From Streptomyces sp. NBC_01478 (GTDB taxonomy: Bacteria; Actinomycetota; Actinomycetes; Streptomycetales; Streptomycetaceae), in the NCBI RefSeq assembly GCF_036227225.1, contig NZ_CP109444.1:7731501-7795500 (forward strand): 64,000 nucleotides of DNA. The letters run 5' to 3'. Positions 26,284-35,651 of the stretch are shown here, piece after piece. The notes under the pieces were generated by a model, which worked only from the letters and a program-made list of their open reading frames with translations, did no database searches and was not told where the DNA came from. Each line of letters begins with the position of its first letter. The stretch's first letter is position 1. The translations under genes and the position numbers were made by a program.

Positions 26284-27213
26284 ATGGCCGGTCCAGCCTT
26301 CCGCGCCGCCGCCGTCCGGGTGCGCGTCCCCGCCACCAGCGCCAACCTCGGCCCGGGCTTCGACGCCTTCGGCCTCTCGCTGGGGCTCTACGACGACGTC
26401 GTCGTCCGTGTCGCCGACTCCGGGCTGCTCATCGACATCGCCGGCGAGGGCAGCGAGACCCTCCCGCGCGACGAGAACCACCTCCTCGTACGGTCCCTGC
26501 GCACCGCCTTCGACCTGCTCGGCGGACAGCCGCGCGGCCTGGAGATCGTCTGCGCCAACCGCATTCCGCACGGCCGCGGCCTGGGTTCGTCCTCCGCCGC
26601 CATCTGCGCCGGCATCGTCGCCGCGCGCGCCGTGACCATAGGCGGGGACTCCCGGCTCGACGACACGGCCCTGCTGGAGCTCGCCACCGAGATCGAGGGC
26701 CACCCCGACAACGTGGCGGCCTGTCTGCTGGGCGGCTTCACGCTCTCCTGGATGGACGGCGGAGCCGCGCGGGCGATCAGGATGGATCCCGCCGATTCCG
26801 TCGTTCCGGTGGTTTTCGTGCCCGGGAAGCCGGTGCTCACCGAGACCGCGCGCGGCCTGCTCCCGCGCAACGTCCCGCACGTCGACGCCGCCGCCAACGC
26901 GGGCCGCGCCGCACTGCTCGTCGAGGCCCTCACCCGGCGCCCCGAGCTGCTGCTGCCGGCCACCGAGGACCGCCTGCACCAGGAGTACCGCGCGCCGGCC
27001 ATGCCGGAGAGTGCCGCACTCGTGGACCGCTTGAGGGCGGACGGAGTTCCGGCCGTCATCTCCGGTGCGGGGCCCACTGTGTTGGCACTCGTCGACGCCG
27101 ACAACGCCGACAAGGTGTCCCACCTCGCAGGCGAGGGCTGGGCCGCCAACCGGCTCGATCTCGACGCACAGGGCGCGTGCGTACTTCCGCTCGCGGCCTC
27201 CCCTGTCCATTGA
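26284..27213 (+). CDS. thrB: Homoserine kinase
   Basis: 309 residues; GHMP-family kinase phosphorylating homoserine. PATSANLGPGFDAFGLSL at the N-terminus, ATP-binding glycine/serine loop GRGLGSSSAAICAGIVAAR, EGHPDNVAACLLGG, and the C-terminal SGAGPTVLAL. The ATG at 26284 is chosen over 26242 because AAGGAGAG precedes it and MAGPAFRAAAVRVRVPA is the family N-terminus. A 270-bp gap from thrC suggests its own promoter, and TAGGCT at 26128-26133 is a -10 candidate. Confidence 0.95.
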   Translation: MAGPAFRAAAVRVRVPATSANLGPGFDAFGLSLGLYDDVVVRVADSGLLIDIAGEGSETLPRDENHLLVRSLRTAFDLLGGQPRGLEIVCANRIPHGRGLGSSSAAICAGIVAARAVTIGGDSRLDDTALLELATEIEGHPDNVAACLLGGFTLSWMDGGAARAIRMDPADSVVPVVFVPGKPVLTETARGLLPRNVPHVDAAANAGRAALLVEALTRRPELLLPATEDRLHQEYRAPAMPESAALVDRLRADGVPAVISGAGPTVLALVDADNADKVSHLAGEGWAANRLDLDAQGACVLPLAASPVH

Positions 27214-27615
27214 CTACGTACCGTCGCCGGATTTCGAGAGGGGGAATGTTTGTTGGATCCGGTAGTGTTAATCTCAAGTCTGCACCCGACCCCACCATGG
27301 CGAGGTGCTTGTTGTCCCCGTCCGGGACAGACATTCTTCCGGGAGCCTCCCAAACCACACTGCGTTCCGTCCAGGCGCTGAGTGGTTCGCCGGGCACGCT
27401 TCGGAAGCCGGGAAAGCTCCGGAATTGGTGCGACCAAGCAACCTGACACAGCAACGCGGTGTCACTGCTTTGGGAAGCGCCGTCACCAGAAATCTCTTCC
27501 GCCGCCTAGGCGGACCACCGCCCCGGCACGGTTCACACAGCAAGAACCGAAGCCGGACAGCACAACCGGTCGCCGAGCCAGACAGGCCGACGTCCGCTCC
27601 AGGGAAGGACCCTTC
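27214..27615 (+). other. 402-bp rho leader / thrB-rho intergenic region
   Basis: No supported gene. It likely holds the rho promoter and a long 5' leader. Small inverted repeats (TGACAC/GTGTCA near 27446 and a CCGCCTAGGCGG palindrome near 27507) could structure the leader. Rho genes are autoregulated in several bacteria, which would fit, but nothing here proves it. Confidence 0.4.
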
Positions 27616-29640
27616 GTGAGCGACACCACCGATCTGATGGGCGCGCGTGTCGAGGAGACCGCTGCCGCGCCCGCCACGGACGCCTCCGCGCCTGCCACCG
27701 GTGCCGGCTCCCGGCGGCGCCGCGGTACCGGCCTCGACGGCATGGTGCTGGCCGAGCTGCAGCAGGTCGCATCCGGCCTCGGCATCAGGGGCACCGCGCG
27801 GATGCGCAAGAGCCAACTGATCGAGGTCATCAAGGACGCGCAGACGGGCGGAGGTGCTCCGGCCAAGGCCGAGACCGCCACCGAGACCAAGCCGAAGCGC
27901 CGCGCCACCTCCAAGACCCGTACGGGCGACGAGGCGGCCGCCCCGGCCGAGCAGAAGGCCGAGAAGGTCGCCGCCGAGAAGGCCGTGGCCCAGCAGCAGA
28001 TCGAGATTCCCGGCCAGCCCGCCAGCGACGATGCGCCGGTTGAGCGCCGTCGTCGCCGTGCCACCGCCGAGGCCGGCAGCCCCGAGACGGTCGTCGCCGA
28101 GGTGAAGAGCGAGCCGAAGGCCGAGACGCCCGCCGCCGCGCAGGGCGAGGTCAGGTCCGACGCCGGTGACGACGGCCGTCAGGGCCGCCGCGACCGCCGT
28201 GACCGCGACCGCGGTGGCCGTCAGGACCGCGACCGCGGCGACCGCCGCAAGGGCGAAGAGCAGCAGGGCGGCGGTCAGCAGCAGAGCGCCGGCCGTCAGG
28301 ACCGTCAGCAGAGTGGCGGTCAGCAGCAGAGCGGTGGCCGCCAGGACCGTCAGGACCGGCAGCAGCGCGACAACGGCCCGCAGGACGATGACGAGTTCGG
28401 CGATGGCCGGCGCGGTCGCCGCGGCCGGTACCGGGACCGCCGTGGCCGTCGCGGCCGTGACGAGTTCGGTGGTGGCGCCGCGGGTGAGCCGCAGGTCGCC
28501 GACGACGATGTCCTGATCCCCGTCGCGGGCATCCTCGACATCCTCGACAACTACGCCTTCATCCGCACGTCGGGTTATCTGCCGGGCCCGAACGACGTGT
28601 ACGTCTCCCTCGCCCAGGTCCGCAAGAACGGCCTGCGCAAGGGTGACCACGTCACCGGCGCGGTCCGTCAGCCCAAGGACGGCGAGCGCCGCGAGAAGTT
28701 CAACGCGCTGGTCCGCCTCGACTCGGCGAACGGCATGGGCGCCGAATCCGGGCGCGGGCGGCCGGAGTTCAACAAGCTGACGCCGCTGTACCCGCAGGAC
28801 CGGCTCCGGCTGGAGACCGACCCGGGGGTGCTGACGACCCGCATCATCGACCTCGTCGCGCCGATCGGTAAGGGCCAGCGCGGTCTGATCGTGGCCCCGC
28901 CGAAGACCGGCAAGACCATGATCATGCAGGCGATCGCCAACGCGATCACGCACAACAACCCCGAGTGCCACCTGATGGTCGTCCTGGTCGACGAGCGTCC
29001 GGAAGAGGTCACCGACATGCAGCGGTCGGTGAAGGGCGAGGTCATCTCCTCGACCTTCGACCGTCCCGCCGAGGACCACACCACGGTCGCCGAGCTCGCC
29101 ATCGAGCGCGCCAAGCGGCTGGTGGAGCTGGGCCACGACGTCGTCGTCCTGCTCGACTCCATCACGCGTCTGGGCCGTGCCTACAACCTCGCCGCGCCCG
29201 CCTCCGGCCGCATCCTCTCCGGTGGTGTCGACTCCACGGCGCTGTACCCGCCCAAGCGCTTCTTCGGTGCCGCGCGCAACATCGAGGACGGCGGTTCGCT
29301 GACCATCCTCGCCACCGCGCTCGTCGACACCGGCTCGCGCATGGACGAGGTCATCTTCGAGGAGTTCAAGGGCACGGGTAACGCCGAGCTGAAGCTCGAC
29401 CGGAAGCTTGCCGACAAGCGCATCTTCCCGGCGGTGGATGTCGACGCGTCCGGTACCCGTAAGGAAGAGATCCTGCTCGGCAGCGACGAGCTGGCCGTCA
29501 CCTGGAAGCTCCGCCGTGTGCTGCACGCGCTTGACCAGCAGCAGGCGATCGAGCTGCTTCTCGACAAGATGAAGCAGACGAAGTCGAATGCGGAGTTCCT
29601 GCTTCAGATTCAGAAGACGACTCCTGGCAACGGTGACTAG
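27616..29640 (+). CDS. rho: Transcription termination factor Rho with extended disordered insert
   Basis: 674 residues, against ~420 in E. coli. GTG 27616 follows AGGGAAGGA. N-terminal SAP-like helices (~35-75; [30 protein letters not shown]), then a ~220-residue insert, first Ala/Lys/Glu then Arg/Asp/Gln/Gly-rich ([17 protein letters not shown] repeats), typical of high-GC actinobacteria. The RNA-binding core begins at [19 protein letters not shown], with ATPase motifs [16 protein letters not shown] (Walker A), [16 protein letters not shown] (Walker B region) and the Q/R-loop [17 protein letters not shown]. It is a hexameric RNA helicase ending unprotected transcripts. A 3' repeat element and a hairpin follow. 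Confidence 0.96.
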   Translation: MSDTTDLMGARVEETAAAPATDASAPATGAGSRRRRGTGLDGMVLAELQQVASGLGIRGTARMRKSQLIEVIKDAQTGGGAPAKAETATETKPKRRATSKTRTGDEAAAPAEQKAEKVAAEKAVAQQQIEIPGQPASDDAPVERRRRRATAEAGSPETVVAEVKSEPKAETPAAAQGEVRSDAGDDGRQGRRDRRDRDRGGRQDRDRGDRRKGEEQQGGGQQQSAGRQDRQQSGGQQQSGGRQDRQDRQQRDNGPQDDDEFGDGRRGRRGRYRDRRGRRGRDEFGGGAAGEPQVADDDVLIPVAGILDILDNYAFIRTSGYLPGPNDVYVSLAQVRKNGLRKGDHVTGAVRQPKDGERREKFNALVRLDSANGMGAESGRGRPEFNKLTPLYPQDRLRLETDPGVLTTRIIDLVAPIGKGQRGLIVAPPKTGKTMIMQAIANAITHNNPECHLMVVLVDERPEEVTDMQRSVKGEVISSTFDRPAEDHTTVAELAIERAKRLVELGHDVVVLLDSITRLGRAYNLAAPASGRILSGGVDSTALYPPKRFFGAARNIEDGGSLTILATALVDTGSRMDEVIFEEFKGTGNAELKLDRKLADKRIFPAVDVDASGTRKEEILLGSDELAVTWKLRRVLHALDQQQAIELLLDKMKQTKSNAEFLLQIQKTTPGNGD

Positions 29641-29697
29641 TCGTTCCGCTGGTTTAGCTGAAGAGTTGCCGGTTGTTGGTTGACTGCTGGTAGTTCG

Positions 29698-29760
29698 TGG
29701 CTGGTCGCGCCCACGCGGCGGAGCCGCACAATGTCACAGCTCCGCGCCCCTTTGGGGCGC
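29698..29760 (-). repeat. Dispersed GC-rich intergenic element, copy 2
   Basis: The reverse complement of this stretch closely matches the copy at 9625-9684 (shared GTGCGGCTCCGCCGCG core, GGGGCGCGG-side and GGGCGCGACCAGCCA-side). It lies 58 bp after the rho stop. Confidence 0.75.
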
Positions 29761-29761
29761 T

Positions 29762-29800
29762 GAAGGGCCGCCTCCTTTTTTATCAAGGGGGCGGCCCTTC
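29762..29800 (+). terminator. Terminator hairpin downstream of rho
   Basis: GAAGGGCCGCC pairs with GGCGGCCCTTC around a loop that contains TTTTTT. It is the strongest hairpin between rho and the protease gene. Confidence 0.75.
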
Positions 29801-29887
29801 GCGTTGTCTGTGTGCCGCTGTACGATCGCGCCCTTCGGACTTGTTTTCGACAATCGTCCGAACTTCTGATCCCGAGGGGGGACTTGA

Positions 29888-31738
29888 ATGGGTACGCCCA
29901 TGCCTGGGGCCGGTCGGCACAGACGCCGGATACGTTTTGGCCTGCCCGTCGCCGCGGCCGGTGTCGCCGCCGCCGTGGCCGCAGCGCTGATGACGACGTC
30001 CGCCGGCGCGGCCACCGCGCTGCCGACGCCGACCGCGAAGCCCGTCATCGCACAGCCGTCGCTCGAGACGCTGAAGAAGCGCATCGTGGGCGCCGAGGCC
30101 GGTGACGACGTCGCCGGTGAGACGACGACCAAGAAGTCGTCCAAGAGCGCGAGCACCACCGCCACGACCGCCAGCCCGAAGATCATCGGCGGTACGACGA
30201 CCACCATCAGCGCCGCGCCGTACATGGCGCAGCTCTGGTACTACGACGACAAGGGCACCACCACCGAGGACGACGACATCGGCTTCTTCTGCGGTGGCTC
30301 GGTCATCTCGCCGTCGAAGATCCTGACGGCCTCGCACTGCGTCAAGGGCTACAACTGGGCCAAGAACGGCGTCGTCGTCACCAGCGCCACCGTGCTGCCG
30401 ACCACCGACGCCGACGGCAACGCCGACCTGCACGGCGGTCAGGCCACCGCGGTGCTGCGCCAGTGGAACCACCCGTCGTACAACGCGACGACGATCGACA
30501 ACGACGTCGCGGTCCTCACCCTGGCGGCTCCCGTCAAGGCGACGCCGATCCGCCTGACGACGAACACCGACACGACGTCGTACACGGGCACGGCCGCCAA
30601 GACGGCCAAGGTCTACGGCTGGGGCCGTACCAGCTCCACCACGCAGGACATCTCCGAGACGCTGAAGACGGCCTCGCTGCCGATCCAGTCGGACGCCACC
30701 TGCATCGCCGCCTACGGCAGCCTGTTCATCAAGAACCACAACGTCTGCGCGGGCGAGCCCGCCACCGGCAGTGACACCGGTACGACGGCCATCTGCAACG
30801 GCGACTCCGGTGGCCCGCTGGTCGTCGCAGGCCGGATCGTCGGTGTCGTCTCCTGGAGCGCCGACGACGGCGTCGCCGGCCACGACTGTGTCGTCGAGGG
30901 TTCCTACGGCGTCTTCGCCAAGGTCACCGCGTACGTCGGTGCCGCCTACGCGCAGGTCGACGACGGCAACCTCAGCTACACCGACAACAAGGCCGACGTG
31001 TACGCCCGCAAGTCCTCCAACAAGGTGGGCTACGAGCTGGACTCCAAGGGCACCTCGCTGGCCACGCGCGTCTCCCTGGGCGACTGGGGCGGCGTCAACC
31101 TCGTCCGCTCGGCCGACCTGAACCGGGACGGCTACCAGGACTGGATCTACCGGACCACCGCCGGCGCGGTCTACTGGGACCACTTCCAGCTCAACAGCGC
31201 GCGGGACGACGGCAGTTGGGTCAGCACGAAGATCTTCACCAACTGGAAGACCCGCACCCGGATCATCGCCCCCGGCGACATCACCGGCGACTACCTGCCC
31301 GACCTGGTCTCGGTCGACAGCGCCGGCGTGCTGTGGATCTACCCGGGCAAGGGCAACGGCACCTTCGCCTCGCCGTCGCGGGTCGGTGGCGGCTGGAGCC
31401 AGTACAACGCGCTGGTCGGCCACGGCGACTTCAACGGCGACGGCAAGGCCGACCTGCTCGCCCGCAACAAGAGCACCGGCGTCGTCTACCTGTACAAGGG
31501 CGCCGGCAAGTCCGGCACGGGTGCCTTCGCGGCCCGCGTGAAGGTGCGCACCTGGGGCAGCTACACCGCCTTCGACTCGGTCGGCGACTTCACCGGCGAC
31601 GGCAAGGCGGACCTCCTGATCCGCAACGCCAGCGGCTCGCTGTACGTGTACCCGGGCACCGGGAAGGCCACGAGCGAGATCTTCGGCACACCGAAGTCGC
31701 TCGGTACCGGTTTCCAGCAGTACGACATCTTCGGGTGA
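29888..31738 (+). CDS. Secreted trypsin-like serine protease with C-terminal FG-GAP/VCBS repeats
   Basis: 616 residues; ATG preceded by GAGGGGGG. Signal peptide ~1-42, propeptide-like segment to ~97, then an S1A protease starting KIIGGTTTTISAAPYMAQ. Catalytic triad: His in LTASHCV, Asp in IDNDVAVL, Ser in CNGDSGGPLVV. After ~residue 370 there are three FG-GAP/VCBS-type calcium-binding repeats (DLNRDGYQDW, DFNGDGKADLLARN, DFTGDGKADLLIRN), a beta-propeller-like adhesion or substrate-binding region. The IIGG neo-N-terminus implies zymogen activation. Confidence 0.93.
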   Translation: MGTPMPGAGRHRRRIRFGLPVAAAGVAAAVAAALMTTSAGAATALPTPTAKPVIAQPSLETLKKRIVGAEAGDDVAGETTTKKSSKSASTTATTASPKIIGGTTTTISAAPYMAQLWYYDDKGTTTEDDDIGFFCGGSVISPSKILTASHCVKGYNWAKNGVVVTSATVLPTTDADGNADLHGGQATAVLRQWNHPSYNATTIDNDVAVLTLAAPVKATPIRLTTNTDTTSYTGTAAKTAKVYGWGRTSSTTQDISETLKTASLPIQSDATCIAAYGSLFIKNHNVCAGEPATGSDTGTTAICNGDSGGPLVVAGRIVGVVSWSADDGVAGHDCVVEGSYGVFAKVTAYVGAAYAQVDDGNLSYTDNKADVYARKSSNKVGYELDSKGTSLATRVSLGDWGGVNLVRSADLNRDGYQDWIYRTTAGAVYWDHFQLNSARDDGSWVSTKIFTNWKTRTRIIAPGDITGDYLPDLVSVDSAGVLWIYPGKGNGTFASPSRVGGGWSQYNALVGHGDFNGDGKADLLARNKSTGVVYLYKGAGKSGTGAFAARVKVRTWGSYTAFDSVGDFTGDGKADLLIRNASGSLYVYPGTGKATSEIFGTPKSLGTGFQQYDIFG

Positions 31739-31783
31739 AAGAGCAGGTGAGCGGGGTGTGACCCGCTGATCCGACTACACAGG

Positions 31784-31810
31784 GTGCCCATCGCCGTACG
31801 CGATGGGCAC
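31784..31810 (+). terminator. Terminator hairpin after protease gene
   Basis: GTGCCCATCG / CGATGGGCAC with a 7-base loop, 45 bp after the protease stop. Confidence 0.8.
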
Positions 31811-31956
31811 TCTGCGTTGTGCAACCCTTTCTCGAGTTTCCCTGTCTGACCTGGTGGAGTGACCATGGAGCGAGGATTGAGCGGTATCGGTCGCTTCGGC
31901 CAGGCCTGAACCCTGAAAGCAGGGGGTAACCGACCGGAACGAGATTCGAGGAGCCC

Positions 31957-33093
31957 ATGTCCGCCGAGAGCACGCCGGAGCCCGCGATACCGGGCAAGGA
32001 CGGCAACAACGGCCCGCGCCACCGCGCCGGAGGCCGTAAGAAGGAGCGCAGCCCGCACAGCAAGGCCCTGCTGCTCATGGCCTGGACCGCCGCGGGCGTC
32101 GTGGTGCTGGGCGGCGCCGGCGCCGGGTACGTGTACTTCAAGCTCAACGGCAACATCAAGAGCGTCGACATCAACCAGGCCCTCGGCACCGACCGGCCGG
32201 TCAAGGTCGACAACGGCTCCGAGAACATCCTGGTCCTGGGCTCCGACAGCCGCTCCGGCAGCAACAAGAAGCTCGGCGGCGGCACCGACGACGGCAGCGC
32301 CCGCTCCGACACCGCGATGATCGTGCACGTCTACAAGGGCCACAAGAAGGCCAGCGTGGTCTCCATCCCGCGCGACACCCTCGTCGACCGCCCCGAGTGC
32401 ACCGACACCAAGGGCGTCACCCACGACGCGGCGTCCGGCGTGATGTTCAACGAGGCGTACTCCACGGGCGGCGCCGCCTGCACGGTGAAGACCGTCGAGT
32501 CCGTCACCGGGCTGCGCATGGACCACTACCTGGAGGTCGACTTCGCCGGCTTCGAGAAGCTCATCGACGAACTCGGCGGCGTCCCGGTCACCACGACCAA
32601 GGCCATCAAGGACCCGCAGAGCCACCTCGACCTCAAGGCCGGCACCCACACGCTCAACGGCCAGCAGGCCCTCGGCCTGGTCCGCACCCGGCACGGCGTG
32701 GGCGACGGCTCCGACCTCGGCCGTATCCAGCTCCAGCAGGCCTTCATCAAGGCCCTGGTCAACCAGGTCAAGCACATCGGCGTCCTCACCAGCCCGACCA
32801 GGCTCTTCGACCTCGCCAACACCGCCACCAAGGCCGTCACCACCGACTCCGACCTCGGCTCCGTGAACTCCCTCACATCCTTCGCCAACGGCCTCAAGAG
32901 CATCAGCTCCAAGAACATGGCCATGGTCACGATGCCGGTCGAGTACGACCCGGCGAACCCGAACCGGGTGATCGTGGAGAAGACGAAGGCGCAGATGGTC
33001 TGGACGGCTCTGAAGAACGACCAGCCCATCCCCGCGGCGGCAACCAAGGGCACCGCGACCGGTGAAGCCAAGGGCGTGGTGACAAGCTCTTAA
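31957..33093 (+). CDS. LCP-family (LytR-CpsA-Psr) cell-wall polymer ligase
   Basis: 378 residues. Short basic cytoplasmic N-terminus, one membrane helix (~40-62), then the extracellular LCP domain: NILVLGSDSRSG, RSDTAMIVHVY, VVSIPRDTLVD and LGLVRTRHGVGDGSDLGRIQ, whose arginines and aspartates bind the polyprenyl pyrophosphate and Mg. The family transfers teichoic acid or glycopolymers from undecaprenyl-PP to peptidoglycan. The wecA/tagO-like gene at 38.6 kb could make the lipid-linked starter. ATG 31957 has GAGGAG close upstream. Confidence 0.92.
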   Translation: MSAESTPEPAIPGKDGNNGPRHRAGGRKKERSPHSKALLLMAWTAAGVVVLGGAGAGYVYFKLNGNIKSVDINQALGTDRPVKVDNGSENILVLGSDSRSGSNKKLGGGTDDGSARSDTAMIVHVYKGHKKASVVSIPRDTLVDRPECTDTKGVTHDAASGVMFNEAYSTGGAACTVKTVESVTGLRMDHYLEVDFAGFEKLIDELGGVPVTTTKAIKDPQSHLDLKAGTHTLNGQQALGLVRTRHGVGDGSDLGRIQLQQAFIKALVNQVKHIGVLTSPTRLFDLANTATKAVTTDSDLGSVNSLTSFANGLKSISSKNMAMVTMPVEYDPANPNRVIVEKTKAQMVWTALKNDQPIPAAATKGTATGEAKGVVTSS

Positions 33094-33147
33094 CGGGCGC
33101 GGGGCCGTGTCGATTTGCGGCTCCGCCGCGGGACGCGCTCGGCCCCC
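33094..33147 (+). repeat. Dispersed GC-rich intergenic element, copy 3 (shortened)
   Basis: CGGGCGCGGGGCCGTGTCGA followed by TTTGCGGCTCCGCCGCGGGA begins directly after the LCP stop codon. It shares the GCGGCTCCGCCGC palindrome and the GGCGCGGGGC block with the copies at 9625 and 29698. Confidence 0.6.
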
Positions 33148-33286
33148 ACCGGCCCGCAGGGAATAGACAGCGCGAACCCCCGGTTTTGGGGGATGGCTCC
33201 AGTGCTGGCAGACTGGACAGTCGGCCCCGGTTCACGCCCCGCAACCCGCGGAGCGACCCGGCGCCCTCCCGAACCTAGGAGACACC

Positions 33287-33511
33287 TTGAAGCGCGAGAT
33301 CCACCCCGAATACGTCGAGACCCAGGTGAGCTGCACCTGTGGCGCGTCGTTCACCACCCGCTCGACGATCACCAGCGGAGCGATCCGCGCTGACGTCTGC
33401 TCCGAGTGCCACCCGTTCTACACGGGCAAGCAGAAGATCCTCGACACCGGTGGCCGCGTGGCCCGCTTCGAGGCCCGCTTCGGCAAGGCTGCGGCCGGCT
33501 CCACGAAGTAG
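33287..33511 (+). CDS. rpmE: 50S ribosomal protein L31 (zinc-binding form)
   Basis: 74 residues from TTG 33287 with AGGAG upstream. Starts [19 protein letters not shown]; the four zinc-ligand cysteines (CTC ... CSEC) are all present, so this is the C+ form that is replaced under zinc starvation by a C- paralogue elsewhere. [17 protein letters not shown] is the family signature. prfA follows 107 bp downstream. Confidence 0.97.
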   Translation: MKREIHPEYVETQVSCTCGASFTTRSTITSGAIRADVCSECHPFYTGKQKILDTGGRVARFEARFGKAAAGSTK

Positions 33512-33618
33512 CGAGCCCCCATTTCGCCGGTCCACGGCCACGCCCACCACAGGCGTGCCGGGACCGGCGTTTTTGGTCGCCCGCCTTCCCTTTCTTCACT
33601 GCGTTTCAGGAGCCCAAG

Positions 33619-34695
33619 ATGTTCGAGGCTGTCGAGGACCTCATCGGCGAGCACGCCGACCTTGAGAAGAAGCTCGCCGACCCGTCGGTCCACTCCGACC
33701 AGGCCAACGCGCGCAAGCTGAACAAGCGCTACGCCGAGCTCACCCCGATCGTCGCCACGTACCGCTCCTGGAAGCAGACCGGCGACGACATCGAGACCGC
33801 GCGTGAACTCGGCGCCGACGACCCGGAGTTCGCGGCCGAGGTCAAGGAGCTGGAGAAGCACCGCGACGAGATCACGGAGAAGCTGCGGCTGCTGCTCGTG
33901 CCGCGCGACCCCAACGACGACAAGGACGTGATCCTCGAGGTCAAGGCGGGCGCGGGCGGCGACGAGTCCGCCCTGTTCGCCGGTGACCTGCTGCGCATGT
34001 ACCTGCGGTACGCGGAGCGCGTCGGCTGGAAGACCGAGATCATCGACGCCACCGAGTCCGAACTGGGCGGCTACAAGGACGTCCAGGTCGCCGTGAAGAC
34101 CAAGGGCGGCAACGGCGCGACCGAGCCCGGCCAGGGCGTGTGGGCCCGCCTGAAGTACGAGGGTGGCGTGCACCGCGTGCAGCGCGTCCCGGCGACCGAG
34201 TCCGCGGGCCGTATCCACACCTCCGCGGCCGGTGTCCTCGTCACCCCCGAGGCGGAGGAGGTCGACGTCGAGATCAACCCGAACGACCTCCGCATCGACG
34301 TCTACCGCTCCTCCGGTCCTGGCGGCCAGTCCGTCAACACGACCGACTCCGCGGTGCGCATCACGCACATTCCCACCGGAGTCGTCGCGTCCTGCCAGAA
34401 CGAGAAGAGCCAACTGCAGAACAAGGAGCAGGCGATGCGTATCCTGCGCTCCAGGCTGCTCGCCGCGGCACAGGAGGAGGCGGAGAAGAATGCCGCCGAC
34501 GCCCGCCGCAGCCAGGTCCGCACGGTCGACCGCTCCGAGAAGATCCGTACGTACAACTTCCCGGAGAACCGCATCTCCGACCACCGCGTCGGATTCAAGG
34601 CGTACAACCTTGACCAGGTCCTGGACGGCGACCTCGACGCGATGATCCAGGCTTGCGTCGACGCGGACTCGGCCGCCAAGCTCGCGGCGGCGTAA
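33619..34695 (+). CDS. prfA: Peptide chain release factor 1
   Basis: 358 residues, normal length; ATG with AGGAG upstream. It recognises UAA/UAG and triggers peptide release. The GGQ loop reads [18 protein letters not shown], and the Gln is the substrate of the PrmC methylase encoded next. The codon-recognition domain lies between ~100 and 230. Confidence 0.97.
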   Translation: MFEAVEDLIGEHADLEKKLADPSVHSDQANARKLNKRYAELTPIVATYRSWKQTGDDIETARELGADDPEFAAEVKELEKHRDEITEKLRLLLVPRDPNDDKDVILEVKAGAGGDESALFAGDLLRMYLRYAERVGWKTEIIDATESELGGYKDVQVAVKTKGGNGATEPGQGVWARLKYEGGVHRVQRVPATESAGRIHTSAAGVLVTPEAEEVDVEINPNDLRIDVYRSSGPGGQSVNTTDSAVRITHIPTGVVASCQNEKSQLQNKEQAMRILRSRLLAAAQEEAEKNAADARRSQVRTVDRSEKIRTYNFPENRISDHRVGFKAYNLDQVLDGDLDAMIQACVDADSAAKLAAA

Positions 34696-34750
34696 CACCA
34701 CGGCACGCACGGCACGTTCGGCACGGACGAGTACGACACGGAGGACTTGC

Positions 34751-35596
34751 GTGAACCTGCTGCTAGCAGAGGTGGCCCAGGCCACCCAGCGGCTGGCCGA
34801 CGCCGGCGTGCCCTCGCCGCGCAACGACGCGGAGGAGCTCGCCGCGTTCGTGCACGGTGTGAAGCGGGGCGAGCTGCACTCCGTGAAGGACGTGGACTTC
34901 GACGCCCGCTACTGGGAGACCATCGCCCGGCGCGAGCAGCGTGAGCCGCTCCAGCACATCACCGGCCGGGCCTTCTTCCGCTACCTGGAACTCCAGGTCG
35001 GGCCAGGGGTGTTCGTGCCGCGCCCCGAGACCGAGTCGGTGGTCGGCTGGGCCATAGACGCGGTCCGCGCGATGGACGTCGTAGAGCCGCTGATCGTGGA
35101 CCTCTGCACCGGATCCGGCGCCATCGCGCTCGCCCTCGCGCAGGAGGTCCCGCGCTCCCGGGTGCACGCCGTGGAGCTGTCCGAGGACGCCCTGCAGTGG
35201 ACCCGCAAGAACATGGAGGGGTCGCGGGTCGACCTGCGGCAGGGGAATGCCCTGGACGCCTTCCCCGACCTCGACGGCCATGTCGATCTGGTCATCTCCA
35301 ATCCGCCGTACATCCCGCTCACGGAGTGGGAGTACGTCGCTCCCGAAGCCCGGGACTACGACCCCGAACTCGCCCTGTTCTCAGGGGAGGACGGCCTCGA
35401 CCTGATCCGCGGCATCGAACGCACCGCACACCGGCTTCTCCGTCCGGGCGGTGTCGTCGTCATCGAGCACGCCGACACCCAGGGCGGCCAGGTGCCGTGG
35501 ATCTTCACCGAGGAGCGGGGCTGGGCCGACGCGGCCGACCACCCCGACCTCAACAACCGCCCGCGCTTCGCGACCGCCCGCCGGGCGACGCCGTGA
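34751..35596 (+). CDS. prmC: Release factor glutamine methyltransferase
   Basis: 281 residues from GTG with GGAGGA upstream. It methylates the GGQ glutamine of release factors using S-adenosylmethionine. N-terminal helical domain, then the Rossmann fold: VDLCTGSGAIALALA (SAM loop) and the catalytic ISNPPYIPL. It is 55 bp from prfA, as in many bacteria. The stop overlaps the GTG of an 18-codon ORF. Confidence 0.95.
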   Translation: MNLLLAEVAQATQRLADAGVPSPRNDAEELAAFVHGVKRGELHSVKDVDFDARYWETIARREQREPLQHITGRAFFRYLELQVGPGVFVPRPETESVVGWAIDAVRAMDVVEPLIVDLCTGSGAIALALAQEVPRSRVHAVELSEDALQWTRKNMEGSRVDLRQGNALDAFPDLDGHVDLVISNPPYIPLTEWEYVAPEARDYDPELALFSGEDGLDLIRGIERTAHRLLRPGGVVVIEHADTQGGQVPWIFTEERGWADAADHPDLNNRPRFATARRATP

Positions 35597-35649
35597 GCAG
35601 CGCCCCGACTTTCGACCCGCAGCAGTACGTGTACGAGGAGGCCCGCTAG
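35593..35649 (+). CDS. Possible 18-residue peptide between prmC and tsaC
   Basis: GTG overlaps the prmC stop (GTGA) and the ORF encodes MSSAPTFDPQQYVYEEAR, ending two bases before the tsaC ATG. Its last codons contain the GAGGAGG that serves as the tsaC ribosome binding site. Its translation would couple prmC to tsaC. It is too short for homology judgement; it may be a real coupling peptide or chance. Confidence 0.35.
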   Translation: MSSAPTFDPQQYVYEEAR

Positions 35650-35651
35650 AC

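Noticed and set aside
27274..29526. 750-residue minus-strand ORF opposite rho
   Set aside because: Antisense shadow of rho; Leu/Ala/Asp composition is the mirror of the Rho insert.
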